A stretch of DNA of 64,000 nt from Lineus longissimus (taxonomy: Eukaryota > Nemertea > Pilidiophora > Heteronemertea > Lineidae), in assembly GCF_910592395.1 (NCBI RefSeq), contig NC_088318.1, positions 18,228,349 to 18,292,348 on the forward strand, written 5' to 3'. Made by a program: the position numbers and the translations under genes. Shown here one piece after another: positions 33,649 to 46,256 of the stretch. Under the pieces are notes generated by a model. The model was given only the letters and a program-made list of their open reading frames with translations, was not told the DNA's origin and ran no database searches. Numbering within the stretch: position 1 is the first letter of the stretch; the number at the start of each line of letters is the position of its first letter.

Positions 33649-36411
33649 TTACGCGGGTCCGTTAACCGAACTGACTTTCATACAGCAATAATACAATGAT
33701 CGGATAAGAAGGAGAAATCCGCTCACAAACGCACCTGAAAATAGACAAAATGATTTGTTTTCTATTTATATGAATAATTACTAAGAAATAAACAGAAACT
33801 TAACATAACAATATCTTAGTTGGGTCAAAATCTAACCTTAACCAGTATGGCAGTACGCCACCCACTCCACACTATAAGATACACCGATTTCAGGATGATT
33901 AATTTCAAGATTTTTTTGAAGTGGACAAGATCTTTCCCAACGTGAGCACTAAATCAGGTCTCTCAACTTACCGATCCACACAACATAAATACCACCCGAG
34001 TAAGAGGCTATCTCATACGTGGCAATCTGCAAGGGAAACAGAAAGTTCCTAAATCAATTTGGCTCGGAAAAAAAAAGTGGTGACAAGAATGCTTGAGCTA
34101 AATTCCTGAGTTTAAGAGTAGAGCATGCATTGGAACTGATTACAAATATGAGTAACGAACTTACCGTGACTCCAATACCAGCCAACAGGAACACAAGGCC
34201 AGCAATTCCAAATATAATAGCTCGTGTCCTGGCATAGCCAGCACCAACTGACGAACTGGAAAAAATATATGTCATGGTCATGAATAAACTCTGTGAGTCA
34301 AGTTTTTGCAGACTTCATCAGTTCAATCACGGTGTTGAGACTGGTGTAGACTATACACTAGTCTTTATTTATCCTTGATGAAAATGCTTAAAATGATCTT
34401 GGTCTTCATTTATGGTAAATAGGTGCACAATTTGGGTTGTCTGAAATAAACTCAACTCTCATATATAATGCTGATCTGTTGACAACAGTTTAGCAAAAAT
34501 TTCTCCAAAGAATGCCACATATTCTGCAATTTCAACACATTAAATTAACTATAAACAGAGATTACAAATGAACTCCAAAATATCCAAAGCACTTACACTC
34601 TTCGGCAATGTGGGCATCTAGCCAAGGCTCGACGATTGACATTGAACTGAAGGAAAGAACATGACAAATAGAAATCAGTCAAGTTAAACCTCCTCATACA
34701 GGGATGCTACATCTATTGTAGAGTTTGCTGCTTGATATATTCATTTACTCACAATATCAAATTTTATCAAAGTACATGTAGTTAGAATCAGTGCCATGTT
34801 GTAGAACTGAGATATGAATACTGTTTTGAAAATACCGACGTTGAACTCACCAAAAATTGTTCCTCACAATGTCCGCAGAGTACCCTCCTTGTTCCAGACT
34901 CTCTAACAGTAACTGTTGGAATGGGACCAAGGTTGATTATCCGCTTGCTGTGGAGATTAATTAAAATGTTAGTACTGTTTTACAAACACGAATACAACAC
35001 ATTGTTTACAGACTAGTATCTTCACTGCTGATTCATTGATTCATTGAATAACTCACTGAATTATCAGACCATTCTGTCAATATACATCAAGATCACTGAC
35101 CTAAATAAGTCAACTGACACAGATTTGGAGAAACCCGTAATCTCATGTGACAAAGTTTGTGCAAAATGAATCAGAGTCAGAAGGCATACTAAAGGTGGTA
35201 GGACAGGGGGAAATAGATCTGATATTTACTTTCAATCTGCCCACATATAAATGTGCTATTTTTTAATCAATGTTTTTTTACAGGCCAATCTTATCAGCCA
35301 CTTAGCAAAACTACCAACAGATTAACACCGATGAATGAATGGAAATGACTGAATCATTTCCTCATGATGATATATTGATTTCAGGTGGTCTTACCAGTTT
35401 GGTCTTGGACAAGCTATCCTCTGTGATGTTGCTTTACAAATCAGCAAACAGTTGCATGGACATCGCACATATTTCTTCCCTGGAGGGGCAGCTTTAATAG
35501 GCTGAAAAATTTCGAGGGGGGTTATTTTGTAACTTCTTCAAGAAAAAGTTTTTTTTCAGATTTACAGTTTTTGAGAATTGATAGCATTTAATGTAAATCC
35601 TGGCAGATAAACTGATCTTCAACAAACTTACCATTGCCTCATTACATATGCCACACTTGACAACATGTTGATTCAGTTTTCCTGCAACACTTATTGGTCC
35701 TTGGCACACCTTGCACGTAATGGTATGGATGCCATGTGGAGTCGGCGTGTATGGTGGAGGCAATTCATCTGGCCCAATGGGTGGTACAGTTACTACTGTG
35801 TGACCGCCTGAAAACAAGACGATCTCTGATGATGAAATTGGTCCAAACATTAATGATGCTTGTTGCAACTGTGTTGGATCAGGCAGTTCTCGGAACCAGC
35901 CATAAGCCACTTTGACCCTCTGTTCAAGTTGAAACGCATGACTGTTGTCAAACAAATGTTGTCGAAATTGTTGTCTTTGACTTCGAGTTCAGTATACTGT
36001 CCATCTGTCAGTCATTCAATGATTCATCCTCGACACAGTCACAAGTTGCATCCAGTAACAACTGTCCCACTGTCACTGACATTACAAGTTCTACCGGTAT
36101 GTCATTCCTATTTATCACCCCATCTGCCCAATTCGGGAAAAATTCCATTAGATCATTAGTTCAGTGTAAAAGTCAACTTTTGTTTTTTTCTTTTCTTAGA
36201 AATAACGAGGAAATAATTAGATTAGACATAAAAACAGCTGCCATATCCTTATTTTTGGGACTAGTTTCTTCAAAGTGGTAACAAAATGTAGATTACCTGG
36301 TGCACTTTCTGATGGATAAGGAGCATACTCCGGTGGAGGGGTAGAAGCCGGAGCAGTGGGCTCCTGATGAAGGAGTAAAGGAGACCTTTCATCCTTGTCG
36401 ACGTCCGCCAT
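33649..36411 (-). CDS. PIP4P1/2: PI(4,5)P2 4-phosphatase, TMEM55 family
   Basis: Eight coding exons in transcript order: 36411-36297, 35807-35632, 35501-35395, 34947-34851, 34646-34597, 34255-34165, 34026-33972, 33734-33649. The joined frame is 258 aa (human PIP4P2 257, PIP4P1 277). The proline-rich N-terminus has ERSPLL, a dileucine-type sorting signal, and PPPEYAPYP. Paired Cys motifs follow (CKVC...CGIC, CPCNC, CGHC, CPHC), likely zinc-binding. The CX5R phosphatase signature is CKATSQR at 119-125. Two membrane helices lie at about 194-212 and 222-246. The family removes the 4-phosphate from PI(4,5)P2 on late endosomes and lysosomes, and TMEM55B recruits JIP4 for lysosome transport. A single invertebrate gene corresponds to both vertebrate paralogues. 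Confidence 0.93.
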
Positions 36412-36479
36412 GTTGATAACTGATCATGTGATTACTCTCCAGATTTCGAAAATCAACTCTGCGAACCTTGATATCCGCC

Positions 36480-36650
36480 ATTGGCGCAAAACTATTTCCT
36501 TAATTTGAGGTTGATTCAAAAAACTTTTTCAAAAAGGATATTCAAACGTTAAAATTAACTACAAATATTTTTCGACTACTTACTGAGCTTTATAGGTACA
36601 AGATATTGAGAAACACTGCTCAAATATTGAAATGTAAGCTTATTTTGGGA
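36480..36650 (+). mobile_element. Dispersed element A, copy 3
   Basis: Matches 13866-14050 and 15035-15200 in order: ccattggcgc, a segment with aaactttttcaaaaagg, then attcaaacgtt, a region with gagcttta, and gatattgagaaa. It lacks the tRNA-like end seen in the other two and is followed instead by fragment B. Confidence 0.6.
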
Positions 36651-36727
36651 GAACTAATTTTGGCCGATTCACATTTTCAACGCGGACTGATTTTTGTTAG
36701 TATATTCATGCCAAACTCGCCCCGTGC

Positions 36728-36776
36728 CGAAATTAAAATAAGGAACGAAATCAGCGCCTCTAGTGTCAAGATTAAT
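36728..36776 (+). repeat. Dispersed element fragment B, copy 2
   Basis: Shares gtgccgaaatt and tcagcgcctctagtgtcaag with 16528-16580. Confidence 0.55.
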
Positions 36777-36839
36777 CTAACTAACTTTGTAATTTTACAT
36801 TGGGAGTTTTTAACATTGTGTATTTTATAACACCTTGAA

Positions 36840-36965
36840 TTGAATGCTTTGTAATTTCATTTTGTATATTTTGTAATTATTGTATGTTGATTGTTATCAT
36901 TGGCTCCTAGTGGGCGCTTTAGTGTAATAAAGATTTGAATTTGAATTTGAATTGAATTTGAATTG
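36840..36965 (+). mobile_element. Non-LTR retroelement 3' tail with gaattt repeats
   Basis: A stretch ending gtgtaataaagatttgaatt and continuing as several gaattt hexamers. A polyadenylation-like AATAAA followed by a short tandem tail is typical of L2/RTE-type LINEs and the SINEs that use their tails. It stops about 35 bp before the RECQL4 coding exon. The class is inferred. Confidence 0.5.
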
Positions 36966-37002
36966 CATGTTTAGTTCAACAATTACCTTTTCTTTTGCAG
37001 AA

Positions 37003-40000
37003 ATGGACGAATTAAAGAAAGTCAAGAAAGACTTGAAAATTTGGGAAGGAAATTTTGAAAAAGAAAATGGCAGAAAGCCAGGAAAGGTAACTCTTGCTAA
37101 ACATTCCTCTGGATGTATACAGGAGTCATGCCACTTATTTATTTTTGTTTTACATACTTAACTTAAGGTCAGTGGCTTGAATGCTCAAAAACTATCCTTC
37201 ATTAATTTGAAAATGTTTCAGTTTCTTTGTGTTCAATTCATGTTTTGTGACTCCCATCTATAGGTCCTAGGCCTATCTGTTATGTTGGTTTCTATATTTT
37301 GGAGTTTGAATCTTTCAGGATGACATCAATGCGAAGAGTGAAGTGAAAGGTACGTCTATTTTTGAACAAAGTGGCTATACTTATGACTAATTGTAACTTA
37401 GGATTTATGCGATTTCCGAGATTAAACTGAGGATTAGGGAGATAAGACTAGTGTAAGGGAAGGGTTATAGTGCTAGGAGTAAGGGTAACGGTCAGGATTA
37501 CGACCCAAAAAGGTGAAAATGATCGTCGTAAGAATAACCAGTAGTTTGTATGTAAAATGCATTAGGGATTGTCGTAAGGATAGCCGCGGCCTATTTTTGA
37601 AAGCAGAAGTCCACATGCCTGATATTACTTGGCACTGACCGAGGCATTCTTTCTGTTCCAGATATGTACAGAAATTATATTGATTTGAAGAAGGCCTCAA
37701 GTGGTAGCCATGCCACTGGTGCCAAGGAGTCTGTTTGTGTTTCCATGGGAACACCACATGCTGCTGAGGAAACACCATCTGTTACGAAGGGCGCCATCAG
37801 TGTGACTAAGAAAACAGGCAAGGTTACTGAGGAATATGTGTCTCTTTCAAATGAGGGAGCAAATGATATCAGAAAAAGTGATAATAACAATCAGTCTCAT
37901 TCCATCCCTGTATCCATACTAAAGCAGGAGGACACTGAAGTGAAAGCTGACAACTCTGCAAAAAGTGTTGGTAGTGATGATGAAAAGTTTAAATCAGAGG
38001 AGACTTCAGTCACTGATGTCTGGGGTTGTGATCTTAACAGAGCTTCGGAAAGCAAACACAGGAACGCGAAGGGATTGGTGTCAACAGAGAAGAAGTCTAA
38101 GGGATCACTGTTTGAGAAGATTGGAAAACGGATGCTGTCCAAGGCTATGCAAGCTCCTAAGGTATGCAGAATCGGAAAGTTTTGGTAAAGGGCCCTGCAA
38201 ATGAGCATTTCAAATTGCTGGAATGCTGCTACCTGTGTTTTAATGCATGCATTTTGCAATAGTGGCAGCTTTGTTTAGTTATAAATGTACTTATTCTGTA
38301 TCTTTTATGACAGACATCATCTTTTATTTCAGTCCTTGAAACCACCTGGATCGACCAACCGAGGAAGTTTAGCTGAGCGTAAAAACTCGGCGAGCAAGTT
38401 CCTCAGCTTTTCGAAGACTAACTGCATTAGTGATCCAAGTTACGGACTGGATGAGAACTCAACTCCACAAGTATTTGAAAAGGCGCTGAAACTGTCAAAT
38501 GTGAAAAAAAAACCTACATTTGTGGATTCGTGTAAAAGTGATGATATAGCATCACCTGTGACTTTAGTTTCTATGAAATCTTGTGTTAAGTCATACAGTC
38601 AGATTCCGAGCTCTGTGTTGGATGAAAAGTTTGATGATATCGATGGTCCTTGGAATGAGACAGGTTTTGAAAAATTAACTTCAGAGTCGGAGAAAGTGAG
38701 TTGTTTGATATCACACTCACAGTCATTTCCAAGTGAAAAGGAGATGCAGGATTTCACAAGTGTGACCGAGACAACTAACGGTGAACAAACTACTAGTATT
38801 AGTGAAAAAACAATCCATTTTTCTGCCAGTGACTGTAGCACAAAGAATGAAAATAGTATTGGATCATTCTCTCAAACACAAGTAATAGATAACACTGAAA
38901 AAAGAACTCCATCCTCAGCAAGAACATTCAGCATTCGAAGTAACACACCAAGGACTGATGGACCATTGCATAAGAAATCAGATAAAAGATCCCAAGATGA
39001 AATTTCAGGAAGTCCAAGCTTTGTGATTCCTAAAACTTCACCGGGATGCTCTCTCACTCCTGGGAAGAGGAAATTGGAATCTTCGGTGCCAACGTCAAGT
39101 AAACGTCGGAAAATTAAGAAGTCACTGTCTGGGGAACCACTCCCGGATGTTATTTGGGATAATGAGGTGAGTGAGCTGTTGGAGAGTTCTCAATTACAGT
39201 TTCAAAATTGAGACCTGAGCAGAACAAAATGGTGGCCTCGGAACTTGATTTCCTTTTTACCTCTTTCACATGATTTCAGAGTATCGACCCCTTTGAAAAT
39301 AAAGTCAGTGAAAAAGAGGACAGTGAAGGAACTGATGATGAAAGTCCTGTGAAGAAAGCACCAGCCAAAAAAGCAAAGTTGAAAAAGTCAGTCAGGTAAA
39401 TGCCTCGTTTGATACAATTGCCCTTTTTTACTGACTCGTGTGATCTGTTCATGGAGTCGTCAACTTTAGGAAAGTCATATTGTGAGGTTAAGCCTGTAAT
39501 GGAGGCTTCAAGTAGAACCTCTCTATTATGCCAAGGACATTCATGGGACTGTCTACATGGTCCTTGAGAGGTGTCCTGGTTTCACTGTGTATTGTGTATT
39601 TCTGTGTTTTTTTCCTTCAGTACGAAAAAGCCAGCAGGCGTTAACGACAACTTTGTGATGTTGAACATGAAAGTGAAGCGTTATCGTCGTAAAGGTCAAC
39701 AGGTGTCTGGTCCGGCTTACAAGAGAAAGATGTGGAAACAGAAGATGAGTGCCCGTAGTCAGAGTTTCGGCAGCGACAAGTGCTTCAAGTGTGGAGAGGC
39801 TGGTCACTGGGCGAGTAAATGTCCTGGAGGAAAGAATAAATGTAAGACATTGAACCAGTTAATTGCTTGGTACTCTCGGTGTCACATGGGGCTTTTCTGA
39901 GGGTTCAACTGCTGTGTTAAGGACACCCTTGGGACTGTACCTTTTCAAAGGATCTCCTCTTGACTTTCCATTGGTTTGCAGTCCGATTGTAGTTCGCACC

Positions 40001-43000
40001 CAATATTCAACAAGCTGATGGCTAACTAACTGATTATTTCAGATAATAAATCCAACAGTTACACACCAGAAGAGCCAGATCTACCCACTCCTGCCGATGG
40101 AGAATCTATGGAAACCAGCTCTTCTGCTGCAACTGCTGAACCTCTACCAGTACTACCACCTATTGTCAACCATGAAGACATACTTAATCCTGAAAACATA
40201 GCGCGTCCAGAGCTGAAGCAACGAAACCCTCCTCCTCCACCTATTGGACCGGTATACCAACCGAACGCAGACGGTTCTGCACCGTCCACGCCAAAAGAAG
40301 TTTACAAATATCTCAAAAAGATTGGTCATGAGAGTTTCCGATCAGGCCAGGAGGAGGCGGTTATGAGGATACTATCGGGTAAGTCTCTTGCTTGTATGGT
40401 GGTTACTGGGAAATTCAGTTATTTACTTAGGCCTACTCACGTTACCCTAGAGAATAGACCCATTACAGAAAAGCCGCATCTGATGGAGTCTTCTGATGTA
40501 TCTGCCTCTTCCGTATCGTAGTTCTTCTCTGTTTTCAGGTTTGTCGACTCTCTTGATTCTTTCCACCGGAGCTGGTAAATCGCTCTGCTATCAACTGCCA
40601 GCATTCATCTACGCCCAGAAGCAGAAGTGCATCACACTGGTCATCTCACCTCTAGTGTCTCTCATGGAGGACCAGGTAAGCACAGATAAGTCTCGTCCAA
40701 TCCTCAGAATCTTATCACCACAAGGTGGTGCGATCAGCACTGATTCGCGCATATCCTTTTAATGGATGTGTTCACCTTGTTATCAACTTTTTCAGGTCAG
40801 CGGTCTCCCACCTGGAATCAAAGGTGCCTGCCTACACACAAACATGACGAAACCGCAGCGAGAGAAGATCATTTCAAGCCTAGCTGATGGCAATCTTCAT
40901 TTCCTGCTCATATCCCCTGAGGCCTTGGTAGGGGGTGGAGGATTCGGGGGCGTCTTGAACTCCAACAAGTTGCCACCTATTGCCTTTGCTTGTATTGATG
41001 AAGTTCATTGCGTATCAGAGTGGTCACATCATTTTAGACCTTCGTATTTGAGAGTCTGCCATGTGAGTTGAAAGTGCTTCTGATTTTGATTTGGTGTTAA
41101 TTTAGGGAGACAGATATGATTTTCAGTGTGTTTTTGGTTAATGACGGAGATAGTTGAACTGGCATTCTGAACATACAAATGGTATTATCAAAATTGCTAA
41201 ATAGTTAAGGAGTATTTCTGAGGAATTCAGACATAAAACTGTTTTCTTTCTATTTAGGTTCTCAAAGAACGTCTTGGTGTGAAGTGCATTCTTGGCCTGA
41301 CTGCGACAGCAACTCTGACTACTGCAGCCAGTGTTGCACAGCATCTTGGCATCGAGGACTATAGGAGTGCAACCATTCGAGGTACAACTGTACCAGACAA
41401 CCTCTACCCATCTGTGTCACTGGATGATAACAGGGCTGAGGTAAAGTACTTACTTACATGTACATTTTCGTCCCTGGTGCTGGGACACAAGTCCTTCACC
41501 CTCTCTCTCCAAACTCCCTTGTCCCTGGCTTCTCTCATCGGTGTATCCCAAGACAGGCCAAAGCTTTCAAACTCCTCCGTCATTGTGCAGCGTTAGGTTT
41601 CTTTAGTCGTCCACGTTTTCATCTTTCGTTTGAGTTCCATCGGAGTGCTGCCTTTGGTATTCAGCCTGTTTGCATTCACAGCTTATGGCCGAGCCATCGG
41701 AATCTCCTCCACCTTCCTTAATCTAAGAGAGTCATCATGGTTTCTGGTTATTCGTTGGCTCTGTGAAAATTTCTGGAATTTTCATCTCTTACTTTCAGGC
41801 TCTGATCCAGCTTCTACAAGATGACCGGTTCGCCAGTTGTAACTCAATCATTATTTACTGCACCCGAAGAGAGCAGACAAGCAGATTGGCAACAGTTATC
41901 AGAACTCAACTGGGAGACAAGACAAAACCAAAGAAAAGAGGCCAAAGAGGTATAGTATAGTTGCTACTTCCATCTTATGTTTGGAGGATGAGAAGACCCT
42001 CATTACTCCTTCGACATAGTTTTTCCCCTGTGAACTGCAAAAGCTTTGAAAGTGTAAGACTAAGTGGAAACTAAGGGTTTATGCATGTGGGTGTTAATGC
42101 TTACAGAATCCTATATTTTTCTCACTTTTAGGGAGAACAAAGAAATGTGATATTCCCGAGCCTGATATCACCCACTGGGATGCAGAATGTTACCACGCTG
42201 GATTGACCCCCTCCCAGCGCAAAAGTGTCCAGAACCGATTCATGTCAGGTAGACTCCGTGTTGTCGTAGCAACAGTTGCATTTGGAATGGGTCTCGATAA
42301 GTCCGACGTCAGGGCGGTCATTCATTACAACATGCCGAAGACGTTTGAAAGTTACGTTCAAGAGATTGGTCGGGCGGGTCGTGATGGTGAACCTGCTCAG
42401 TGTCATGTCTTCCTGGATCCGACGGTAAGCATGATCTTCACATTCTCTAAATCTTTCTGGTACAAATTCAGTCCCATATATGAGGGACATATTCTGATAT
42501 ACCTGTCTTAGCCTGATTAAAACAGTGATGTATGCAACAGAATCAACAAAAATGGAAAACTTAATGAGGGTGAGGCAAAAAATTTGACCCGAAAAAGTGT
42601 TATTCAATACATTTCTGAAGTCATAGAATTGGTTGTAATCGTTTCAGGACATGAGTGAACTGAAAAAACACACCTATGGTAACAGTATCGACCGTCACAT
42701 CATCAAGAAACTGGTTCGGAAGCTGTTCCCTCGATGTCGATGTGATGTCGAGAAGCATATCAAAGGTGGAGAAGATAACGGGGACAGTCAGCTATGTCCT
42801 GGTCATGAGAGGGCGCTACCTATAGTAACGACGGTCTCTGAACTTGACATAAAGGAAGAAGGTTTGCATAACTTAGTAGCCTGAATTCGAGTACATTCAA
42901 TCTACAGCACAAATGGCTGTCATCACTCGTTGTTGTCGAAAATTGAGGTGATCACCCTTCTGCACATGATGACTCTAAAGATTGATGGCTCTGACGTTAC

Positions 43001-45161
43001 TATCAAAATGTCCAGGATTCCAGCATATATGCATGTATTGATATATGTGCTGTTGAAGTGCTGATTCTGTAGAGGCCATTTAGGTAAACTTTAAATCGAA
43101 TGATATACATATTTATCGTCTTAAAGGTTCATGTGTTAACATTCACACAGTTCTGATGTGCTCATAGACAACCTGATCAATTTGTGAATGTTAACCCTTG
43201 GTTCATCATAATATGACGATCCAATTTTTCAGGTATCTCCACCTTGTTGTGTTATCTGGAACTACATCCTAAACGCTGGGTGGAGAATCTGCAGCCGACA
43301 TACTCAACATGTGCCATTACCTGTTACAATGGCCCACAGCAGTTCAGAGAAATAGCTAAAAAGGTATGCTTGCTGCTGTTCTGTGGTGTCGCTGCTGATG
43401 CTGACTGGGCATCACCTCAGTCCCATGTTTGTGTCCTGTGTTCTGGGCTTACATAGCTGTGAAGAGATGAGAGATCTTGCAGAGTTGATTCTGACTATAC
43501 TTTTCTGTATTTCTTAAGATCTCAGACAGAATTCTCCTGCTGATTATTCCCTCTTTCCTATGTTTTCAGTGTCCACCTGTAGCAGCTGCCATAGCATTAG
43601 ATCTTAAACATGGAGTGAATCACAACAATTCACGTTCCATCACATTCCCCGTTGTGGAAGTCAGTGATATGATGGCTTGGGATGCTGGCATCGTTAAGAG
43701 AGAAATATCAAACTTACAGTGGAACTTGAACCTAGGTAAGAGAGTGCCATACATCCTTGTTGCATCTTGCTCCTGGTCATATGCCTCCACTTTCTTGTTA
43801 CCTGTGAATCCACCATGGCCAGGGACTCTTACAGTGTAAGCAGACGAGAGTAGACCTACACCTCATTATCATTCTGTCTTCATGGAGATCTTTCTAGGCA
43901 GTTTCTACTGTACTTACGTATTTGTTATCATAATGTATTGAACGTGTGTCTTCAGGTGGCAGGGGCCCAAGTAAGAGTGGTGTCATGGTTGAGTTCTCCG
44001 ACCTTGCGTTCCATTTCACATCTCATGGTGACCTCAGCGATGATGAGGTTGACGAAGTGGTGGACTTCCTGCACAACAGGATCACAGCCCAAGAGAAAAC
44101 CGAGATCAAGCAACTGAATAATTTCTACAAGACTTTGAAGAGGTAATGATTTGATCAAACAAGTGGCGGTATGAATGCCTTCCTCCACATTTATGAGATT
44201 GGCATATCATGCAGACGGACTTAGCGCCAGTCCTTTTTGATTTTTATATCATTTATGTGATATGCTGAATTTCCACAATATTTGAGTTAGGACAGTTTTA
44301 TGCATTATCTTTTTTGTTTGCTTTTTAGCGTTGCTTACAGACATTACTACCACTGTTCAGGAAGCATAGACCAAAAGAGAAGTGACTGCCTGAAGACCCA
44401 TCTGAGGGAATACTTTGACAGTCAGCCAAACATCAACCTTTCCAATGTCACCAAGCTGACCTTCATTCGGGAGGATGGTAATTCAGACAGTGATGAGGAG
44501 GTATGTAAAGACTGCACTGTTTTGTTTATTCTGACTAATGACATTCAAGAACACTCTGGTTGTTACTTTGTCTTTCATGTTTTAACTTTTATCTCAAAAG
44601 ACCAATTTGGGACAACTTGAAATTATAATTTTGACACCATGGAATCTCATTTCATAGATGAAAATGATGATTTGTTATGTCGCTCCATCAGCTGCTATCA
44701 TTACAGCAATGGTCATTGTGCTCAGCTAGGCCTTTTGTTTGTAGGAACAGGAAGAAGTTTGGTACATTACATTTTCGTGGTCTAGTTATTGAAGTGTTCT
44801 TCGTCCTCTCTATAGTCAAACATTTGGCCATATTGGTAATGAGCTACATATACTTGTGTTCCCCATCTGTAGGTGGGATGAAAATTTCATATCAATCGTA
44901 AAATGGACATTTCATTTATTTCAGGCTACTTGTGAACACGAGATGCAAGTATCGATGGACATTCGCAACTTTATCCACACCTACGGTCATGAGCACAGCC
45001 TTACCGGACGTTGCATTGCAAGGATTTTCCAAGGCATCGCGAGCCCCAACTTTCCTCCTGAGGTGTGGGGCCGAGTGAGACGCTTCTGGAGAAGTCACCT
45101 CAATGTGGATTTCAATCTGCTGAGGACAATGGCAACTAAGGAACTGATAAGGATGAAATAA
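37003..45161 (+). CDS. RECQL4: RECQL4 DNA helicase with Sld2-like N-terminus
   Basis: Eighteen coding exons: 37003-37086, 37319-37349, 37662-38161, 38333-39166, 39280-39395, 39621-39841, 40043-40378, 40539-40675, 40796-41062, 41258-41440, 41799-41949, 42132-42424, 42648-42861, 43233-43363, 43570-43735, 43956-44142, 44329-44500, 44925-45161. The joined frame is 1419 aa (human 1208). Residues 1-50 ([20 protein letters not shown]) are the Sld2-like domain needed to start replication. A long Ser-rich, disordered insert follows. Then come [12 protein letters not shown] and an intact CCHC zinc knuckle ([14 protein letters not shown], about 576-589). Helicase motifs: TGAGKS near 717, DEVH near 821, [21 protein letters not shown] and [10 protein letters not shown]. 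The RECQL4-specific C-terminus ends RRFWRSHLN...ELIRMK. It acts in replication initiation and repair; human mutations cause Rothmund-Thomson syndrome. The Walker A motif is preceded by Ser where human has Pro. Confidence 0.94.
44550..44750 (+). repeat. Dispersed repeat, copy 2
   Basis: In the last RECQL4 intron. It matches 10790-10980 in several ordered blocks, including gaaattataat and tggtcattgtgctcagct. Divergence and small indels suggest an old insertion. Confidence 0.5.
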
Positions 45162-45992
45162 TGAAAGTCCTGTGAATATCTCCCTACTGCCTTATCTTTC
45201 TTATCCCGGACTCCTGGTTGTGACTTTGACCTTATGTGTGTTTCTGTCTTCTCAGGAGAGTGTGACAAAGGAATCTGATGTGGACAGTTCTTATACAGCC
45301 ATCATCCATCATAGCTCACTTGCTTTGGACTGTTTAATACTGGATGAGCTTCAAACAGTGTGCTCACCCGTGGATGTACAGTCATGAATGCTTTGTGCAA
45401 TAAACTAGTTTGTGATTGAAATCTGCATTTAGGGGCCATGCTCCAAGTACTTGCATCTGAGGGGGAGGGGGTCAAAGATTTTGGCGGCCATTCTTGTATG
45501 GTGTATTTTTCCTGTACGCCTTTACCATTTTCTGCATACAGGTGAAGGAGGTCCCGAAAATTGGAAAAAAGTGTGTATGTACTTGAAGTTTGGCCTCTTT
45601 CCATTTGTATAAAAACAAGACAATGACAAAAAAATTTAACAAGAAGACCCAAATTGCATTTATATTTTCCAATGTATTTTGATAGTTTTCTATGGTTCAC
45701 TGTTTTTATTCCAGTGCCAGCTGTTTGACTTTGAAAAACATATTTTCACCAAATAAAAACATATTTTCTCCTATGTTTTGTTTTCATTTGCACTTTAATG
45801 AATAAAGTTGTTCTCACATGTACTGAGATCAGTATTCTAGCTGTGATATGTTTATTTTTATCTATTTAAGTGTCATCTGTATACATGTGTACAGCCAGCG
45901 TTGCAAGGCTTACAAGACACTACCACACTGTCCCTGCCAGCCCAACCTCAACACGACAGCCAGCGGTACATGCTGCCATGCAACATGCACAC
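45162..45992 (+). other. RECQL4 3' UTR and poly(A) signals
   Basis: AATAAA occurs at 45399-45404, 45752-45757 and 45801-45806, so alternative 3' ends are possible. The region past the stop contains no conserved coding sequence. Confidence 0.55.
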
Positions 45993-46250
45993 TCTGCCAC
46001 GCCAAAGCCGGGCCGACACAGACCTTTTATTCAATAATGGCTTAATTATGAGCCGTTCGACAAAGCATAGGGAAGTCCGTAGCCACCACGCCGAAGCCGG
46101 GCCGACACAGACCTTTTAATCAATATCAGATATGGCTTAATTATGAGCCGTACGACAGAGCAGAGGGAAGTCCGTAGCCGCCACCACGCCGAAGTCGGGC
46201 AGACACAGACCTTTTAATCAATGGCTTAATTATGAGCCGTTCGCCTGAGC
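45993..46250 (+). repeat. Array of about 95-bp units left of the 68-bp minisatellite
   Basis: Three imperfect units begin near 45993, 46087 and 46183 with ccacgccraag. Each contains gacacagaccttttaatcaa and ggcttaattatgagccg. The string gggaagtccgtagcc in these units returns as gggaagtccgcagcc at 48031, just right of the 68-bp array, which ties the left array and the right flank into one structure. Confidence 0.75.
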
Positions 46251-46256
46251 AGAGCC

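Larger units (their letters stand above)
36412..37002. promoter_or_regulatory. Head-to-head promoter gap, PIP4P / RECQL4, filled with element fragments
   Basis: 591 bp between start codons. It contains element A (36480-36650), fragment B (36728-36776) and a retroelement tail (36840-36965). TCATGTGA, an M-box of the MITF/TFE type, lies at 36424-36431, 13 bp upstream of the PIP4P start. An acceptor AG ends at 37000, two bases before the RECQL4 ATG, so RECQL4 should have a non-coding first exon inside this gap. Confidence 0.5.

Noticed and set aside
37897-38259. 120-codon frame antisense to RECQL4 exon 3
   Set aside because: It mirrors a Ser-rich coding exon on the plus strand; such exons often leave the opposite strand open. 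No independent support.
45172-45387. Possible extra coding exon after RECQL4
   Set aside because: The RECQL4 frame already ends at 45161 with the family's usual C-terminus. This open stretch has no similarity and lies before the first AATAAA.
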